Source: Bombyx mori
Lineage: Eukaryota > Arthropoda > Insecta > Lepidoptera > Bombycidae
Reading direction: 5' to 3'
Assembly (NCBI RefSeq): GCF_030269925.1
Contig: NC_085129.1
Coordinates: 14,809,501 to 14,873,500, forward strand
Length of the DNA: 64,000 bases
Shown here: piece after piece, positions 59,067 to 64,000 of the stretch
Numbering within the stretch: the stretch's first letter is position 1
How the letters are laid out: the number at the start of each line of letters is the position of its first letter
The notes under the pieces: model-generated
Told to the model about the DNA's origin: nothing
Databases searched by the model: none
Seen by the model: the letters and a program-made list of their open reading frames with translations, nothing else
Translations under genes and position numbers: made by a program

Positions 59067-59228
59067 AAGAAGAATAACGTAATATTTAATAATAGATTTA
59101 ATAATATTTAATAAACGATGAAATAGCCGTTTTACAATACTGGCAATTTGAAACGTAATTTGTGTATGCCTAGCCATACATTCTGGATTATAATAAACTT
59201 TATTTTAAAATAAATAATAGTTTAAAAA

Positions 59229-59310
59229 AAGACGTGTATGGGCTCCGGTAACCACTTAACAACAGGTTGGTCGTGAGTTCATCCATCTTCTTAAGCTATA
59301 AAAAAAAAGA
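59229..59310 (+). repeat. Bm1 SINE, 3' end only
   Basis: The last 80 nt (TATGGGCTCCGGTAACCACT to GCTATAAAAAAAAG) are present: a strongly 5'-truncated insertion. Confidence 0.7.
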
Positions 59311-60217
59311 TGTATACAGAATTTCAAAAATTCAATGCGGCATCATGATCACTTTACAAGAATACCTTACAAGCACGTAGCAAACACTGCAAACAATATA
59401 TTGATTATTGTTTATAGACAAAAAAGGATAATCGCAAAAAAAAAAACGCACAGTCAATAACTCACATAAATTCAATACACACCTATAAAGAAAGATAATA
59501 GCATTTATTTTTCAAGCGCCATTTTCAGTCTACAATAACGCGGAGCCGTGTAATTTTCGCAAATTAATCTTTTCGTATCGTTGTTTTTACAAACAAAATC
59601 CCTGTAGATGGATAAATTATCGTTTCATACGGACGAGGGGCGGTATTTTTTAATTATTTTCCGCCTAATAGCCTATTTGTTGAAGCTTGGATGATAGCCG
59701 TTCTGTGAATTCGAATAAATTAACGGGTGAATTTTACTGTTTTCACGCCGTAAATTTAGCCAAAAATTTAATTGGATTAATCATTGTGAGATGTGTTTTC
59801 TTTTAAATTACGATATATTAAATGTGACACTAATAATGTGTCAGTAAAAACAGAACAAAACACTAAAAACACTAATCCCAGGTCGTATTGAAATGGCTTG
59901 CAATCTATGCTTTTGTCTTAACCTCAGGCAAGATGACGATCAAAACGTATCTAATATTGTACCTATCCTCTGATCATAATATGTATTATGTTAAATTTGA
60001 TCTCAGAATTATGTGTATTTTAGGCAAGAGAGTGATTAAGAAACTGAATGTAATGCAATACTTTAATTTAGCGTTTTTTTTCTCTTTCATTGTATTTGTA
60101 TTCTGATGCGTAAGTCTACAACACTGTGTTTTCACTGAAACTAAATTGTATATTTGAATATTCTTCTTCGGGATAAAGAAGCAGGAATCTGCAAAGATAA
60201 AACAAGATAAAAGTTGT
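59311..60217. other. Repeat-free block, possibly regulatory
   Basis: 59510-59780 lacks repeat signatures and holds several TTAAT/ATTA homeodomain-type cores. No coding evidence. Confidence 0.35.
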
Positions 60218-60332
60218 TTCTTTTTTTATTGCCATTATAGGCAGACGAGAGTACGGGCCGACTGGTGGTAAGTTGTCAATGTCGCTTAAGGACAACAACT
60301 AGGGCCACAGTTAAGCCGTTGCCTATAGTAAA
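60218..60332 (-). repeat. Repeat C, diverged
   Basis: T-rich start, then GCCATTATAGGCAGACGAGA and CCACAGTTAAGCCGTTGCCT. Confidence 0.6.
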
Positions 60333-60554
60333 AAGTTAAAGCCCTCTTACAAAATTATTTTGCACAATAACCGTTCTTCCTGTTAAAAAAGTGTTTCATG
60401 CGACCATATTAGTCAGATTAAAGCGTGGTTTGATTAGTTACATCATTGGTGGAGCTTTTTCTGAGCTCAATCGGATTGTTATTAGCATACTGTTTAAATG
60501 TTTTTCGGTTTGAAGGGTGAGACAACCACTATATCTAAAGTATCATTGAGACTT

Positions 60555-60712
60555 AAGATTTTGCGTAATTACTGGTGGCAGGACCTCTTTTGAGTCCGCA
60601 CGGGTAGGTACCACACCCCGCCTATTTCAGCAGAAGTAAAGCAGTAACTATACTGAGACCTTAGAATTTATATCTTAGAATTTATATTTATGTTGTAGAT
60701 ATTTATGGGCTC
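60555..60712 (+). repeat. Bm1 SINE, partial
   Basis: It carries GCGTAATTACTGGTGGCAGG and a body with internal loss, including a small tandem duplication of TTAGAATTTATAT. The 3' end runs into a CTCTCTGT microsatellite. Confidence 0.6.
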
Positions 60713-61149
60713 TCTGTCTCTCTGGCTCTCTCTGTCTCTAATATTTGGGGGAGGGCAGTAATATACTCCGTAACAGTTTATTAACAGGTGGTGGGTAGTA
60801 CAATAAATACATAAGACTTACTTCTTTAGTGGGAATCGACCAATAAGGTCGCGCAGTAGTGTCGTGTGTGACATCAGGACATGCTTCGCGATGTCCGCGT
60901 GCTGGACTACTCGGTAGGCCCACGCCGACCACTCTGATAGTCTCGCTGCAATTGTAAAACTATATTTTACTGGACCATATAGGTAAGCAAGCTTATGGCC
61001 TTACAAATGGCGACAAATGAACCCAGAGTAGCCAAGAATCGAAACGCCCTATCACTGCCAATCATGTCATACATGTAATATATAGTAGGTACGTATCAAC
61101 TTTTTTCACTCAGCAACGCAGCAACATACTTTTTTAAGGGATTTTATGT

Positions 61150-61700
61150 CCTGGTAACTAAGACCTTTTGGTCAAGTCTTATTTTAATTTATATTCTTAT
61201 TTTTATCAAAAATGATATTGTGGAGTGAAATTAAACGAAATGAGATGAGATTATATAGAATGAAATATAAAAAGTCTCAGTAAAATGGTGGTCATTTACT
61301 GAGACTTTTTCAGTGGATTTTTGTAAGATCCCGAGAATTTACGTCCAGTGGTTTTTTTATTTTCTCTATTACTAAATATTAGTTGAAATATGGATGAATG
61401 AATGGTAAATTATATAATAAAATAATATCTTGAACTGCACTAAAATTCGCATGTCAAATAATGACAAAGCATACACACTGCTTTTAATTTATGTAATAAC
61501 TCATCTTCACTATATAAATTATATATATTACTATACTATATATATTAGCGAATAAATGATTTCTTTCTTTCTTTCTTTCCACATATGTGCATTTTCACAG
61601 ATACTAAATAGTTAATAAGCTACCTTTATTACACATTTAAACCTGAAGAAACATTAAATAAACCAAATAAAACAAATCACACAACTTCACTCCTCGCGTT
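61150..61700 (-). repeat. Repeat D, copy 2, with an internal insertion
   Basis: All the blocks of copy 1 occur in the same order on the minus strand. Between the ATGTGGAAAG block and the CCACTGGACGTA block lies an insertion of about 215 bp (61352-61566), and a (GAAA)n run (61559-61577 on the + strand as TTTC) has expanded at the junction. The hairpin is conserved; the small frame is not. Confidence 0.55.
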
Positions 61701-61815
61701 CCCTCCAAAAAGTCCAACGCCAATGTACCTACTCTTCAAAAATTCCCTAGCCTCTTATATGCACTATTTTTGATACTTGAAATGAAGGTATATTTAAATT
61801 TACAATTTATATTGA

Positions 61816-62247
61816 TCTATATATTAATACGTGAAGCAAAAACTTTGTACCCTTTTTTACGAAAATTGCGCGGACGGAGGAGTATGAAATTTCTCACACT
61901 TAAAGCGAATATAGAGAAGGAGTGCACAATGCTAATATTTTTTTAAAATAATGCCTAAAAGATACTTTAAATCAATAAAGAAAACATTACACACACTACC
62001 ATGCATTTGACACAACACATATATAAAAATATACTCTTTGCTTACTGTCAGTTGGAATTTTTTTGTTATTGTTTAGTCTGTGGTCGAATTTTTTTGTCTT
62101 TAATATTATTGATCTATAGTGCAGTTTTGGCTAATACTGTGATTATATTATCGAATTATAATAGTGTTTGACGATAGAACCATAATAATGTTTAAACTTA
62201 TAATTTCATTTAATTATAGTCGAATTTCGACTACTGCGGGCCACTAG
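61816..62247 (+). mobile_element. Helitron, non-autonomous (family 5), copy 1
   Basis: It starts A|TCTATATATTAATACGTG and ends with the hairpin TAGTCGAATTTCGACTA (8-bp stem), then CTGCGGGCCACTAG|T. All Helitron hallmarks are present: 5' TC, a 3' stem-loop about 10 nt from CTAG, and insertion between A and T. There is no coding capacity in 432 bp. Confidence 0.85.
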
Positions 62248-62408
62248 TACATTATTAATCTATTAAAAACTGTACAGCTAACGTCTAGTTGCCCACTCAA
62301 GTCCTTGGGTCACTTCAGACAAAAGTATTTGTAAATTTCACGACGCAATGTGTTGGTTGAGAACCGCCAGTAAATAGGACCTACAAGTAACCACTGGACC
62401 GTGTGGAA

Positions 62409-62823
62409 TCTATATATTAATACGTGAAGCAAAAACTTTGTATCCCTTTTAAGGAAAATTGCGCGGACGGAAGAGTATGAAATTTTCCACACTTATAGAG
62501 AATATAGAGAAGAAGTACACAATGCTAATATTTTTTTAAAATAATGCATAAAAGATACATTAAATCAATAAAGAAAACATTACACACACTACATATCATG
62601 TATTTGACGCACACACGCATGCATACTATTTATTGTCAAACTTTTGTTCTTGACGTCTGTTGTCAAATTGAGAATAGAATATGGTTTGTCTTTGTTAATA
62701 TTTTTTATAGTGTAGTCTTGGCGAAATTTGTGATTATAGAAGTATAAAATATAATCATAATAGTGTACAAACTTACAATTCCAATTAATTATAGTCGAAT
62801 TTCGACTACTGCGGGACCTCTAG
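62409..62823 (+). mobile_element. Helitron, non-autonomous (family 5), copy 2
   Basis: A direct copy of 61816-62247, in the same orientation, 161 bp downstream, with the same TC start, identical hairpin and CTAG|T end. It is 415 bp, with small indels and substitutions. Confidence 0.85.
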
Positions 62824-63296
62824 TAAGTATTAAATCATTATTTTCGAAAATGAGAATTCGTGTCATTTCTTAATAATCTTTCAATCTTAAACGTATTCCA
62901 GTTCATAGTGTTCTCCCTGGCGAGCCCTTACTCCGATTCCCGGAGACCATTAAAATGAGAGTAACGCAACGAAATGTCCGGGGGCGCAATCAGAATACTC
63001 TCATAATTATCGTCGAAGCGCTCCCTTTAACGACTCAGTAATTCTTTACGATGTCTCGTTGTTAAATTCTAAAGAAGGCGTATCTTTCGTGGAGGCTCTT
63101 AAGAAAATCGTCGTATTACGTAGCCGCCCACGGCCGTCAGATGATTTTGTGTCATTTCGTTTTGATGTGAAGGGAATTTGTTGAAGTAGGTAGATGCTAT
63201 TATATCAGTAAAATAGATATACATAAGTAACGGGACACGTCACTTAACAAAATTACTTATATACTAAATTAAAAAACATTCTATAAAAGAAGTACT
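62824..63296. other. Repeat-free block, possibly regulatory
   Basis: 62880-63180 is relatively GC-rich, free of recognised repeats and without an open frame. It could be conserved non-coding sequence. Confidence 0.35.
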
Positions 63297-63535
63297 TTTA
63301 CTGGTGGTAGGACCTCCTGTGAGTCCGCACGGGTAGGTACCACCGCTCTGCCTCTTTCTGCCGTGAAGCAGTAATGCGTTTCAGTTTGAAGGGCGAGGCA
63401 GCCGTTGTAACTATACTGAGACCTTAGAACTTATATCTCAAGGTGAGTGGCGCATTTACGTTGTAGATGTCTTTAGGCTCCAGTAACCGCTTAACACCAT
63501 GGACTGCGAGCTCGTCCACTCATCCTAACAATAAA
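63297..63535 (+). repeat. Bm1 SINE body
   Basis: Complete body with a weak tail (CAATAAAGTAAG) and a short deletion in the CCAGGTGGG segment. Confidence 0.8.
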
Positions 63536-63894
63536 GTAAGTTGTCTTAGATTTATCGTCTCTACTTCACAATTTCAAGACATAAAAAGTCTTAAAAATGC
63601 TTTTTTCTTAATCAATCAGTAAAACATTCACTCACTGCTTGTTCGCGAAACAACTAACTCGTCTTGACTGTCTCCGTCCCGTGGCTATTATGGGGCTACA
63701 CGAATTGGACAGTTCAAGTTGTAGGATCACCAAACTGCGCTTTCTATAACTCAGTTAGAACTCAAGAACTCTCCTGCCAACGTCCGCTAATTCTACAGAA
63801 GCCAATTATTTGGTGAAGTTCCATAAAGCATTTTAATAGTTGGACTTTATGAATTTTCCAGGTTCGAGCCTAAGTGGGACTTGAAGGAGTTATG

Positions 63895-64000
63895 TTTTTT
63901 TTATTGCTTAGTTAGGTATACGAGCTCACAGCCCACCCGGTGTTAAGTGGTTACTAGAGCCCATAGACATCTCCAACGTAAATGCGCCACCTACCTTGAG
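63895..64000 (-). repeat. Bm1 SINE, cut by the window end
   Basis: Poly(T) start and the first 100 nt of the 3' half, running off the window. Confidence 0.8.

Noticed and set aside
14755..63535. CRISPR array from regularly recurring sequences
   Set aside because: The recurring units are dispersed SINEs in both orientations with no short direct repeats and spacers, in a eukaryotic genome.
12581..64000. A second exon completing the WW domain
   Set aside because: No stretch with an acceptor followed by codons for the H...W..P half was found by eye; small exons could still have been missed.

Overview
The window is lepidopteran nuclear DNA, almost certainly from a silkworm (Bombyx). The evidence is about 30 copies of a tRNA-headed SINE that I recognise as Bm1, a DD37D (maT-type) mariner transposase, AT-rich sequence with short ORFs only, and canonical GT/AG intron borders. 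There is no prokaryotic operon structure, no CRISPR array and no viral genome.

Only one stretch looks like host protein-coding sequence. It is a GC-rich exon (12257-12580, + strand) that starts translation at 12294 and ends inside a WW domain at a strong splice donor. A CpG-rich block at 11510-11760 could be its promoter and 5' untranslated exon. No further exon of this gene was found, so the rest of the window (more than 51 kb) reads best as one large intron or intron plus intergenic DNA filled with transposable elements.

Layout: 1-11 kb holds repeat tails, RTE-type LINE 3' ends, a Helitron, a foldback MITE pair and a solo LTR on the minus strand (9113-9484). 11.5-12.6 kb is the gene start. 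12.6-26 kb is Bm1 SINEs, a second tRNA-derived SINE, LINE reverse-transcriptase C-termini and a possible LTR. 26-41 kb holds a TA-flanked MITE, Helitrons, the best-preserved full-length Bm1 (30697-31147), a Bm1 with a 91-nt poly(A) run, an unclassified repeat with a conserved hairpin (34616-34999), and a composite element with ~180-bp inverted arms (39532-40553). 41-46 kb holds a LINE fragment, a 1.57-kb element with repeated GGGGTAAATTGGGAC motifs (43438-45011) and a tandem duplication. 46-58 kb is SINEs, Helitrons, the mariner (52534-53657), a second mariner N-terminal remnant and two LINE C-termini. 58-64 kb holds more SINEs, an inverted second copy of the hairpin repeat, and two direct copies of one short Helitron (61816-62247, 62409-62823).

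The elements are nearly all non-autonomous or decayed. The biology visible is the history of mobile DNA around one gene start. I see no new multi-gene system. The most interesting structural points are a 3' tail apparently shared by Bm1 and a second repeat family, a recurrent 5' boundary among Bm1 copies, and four element families for which I could recall no name.
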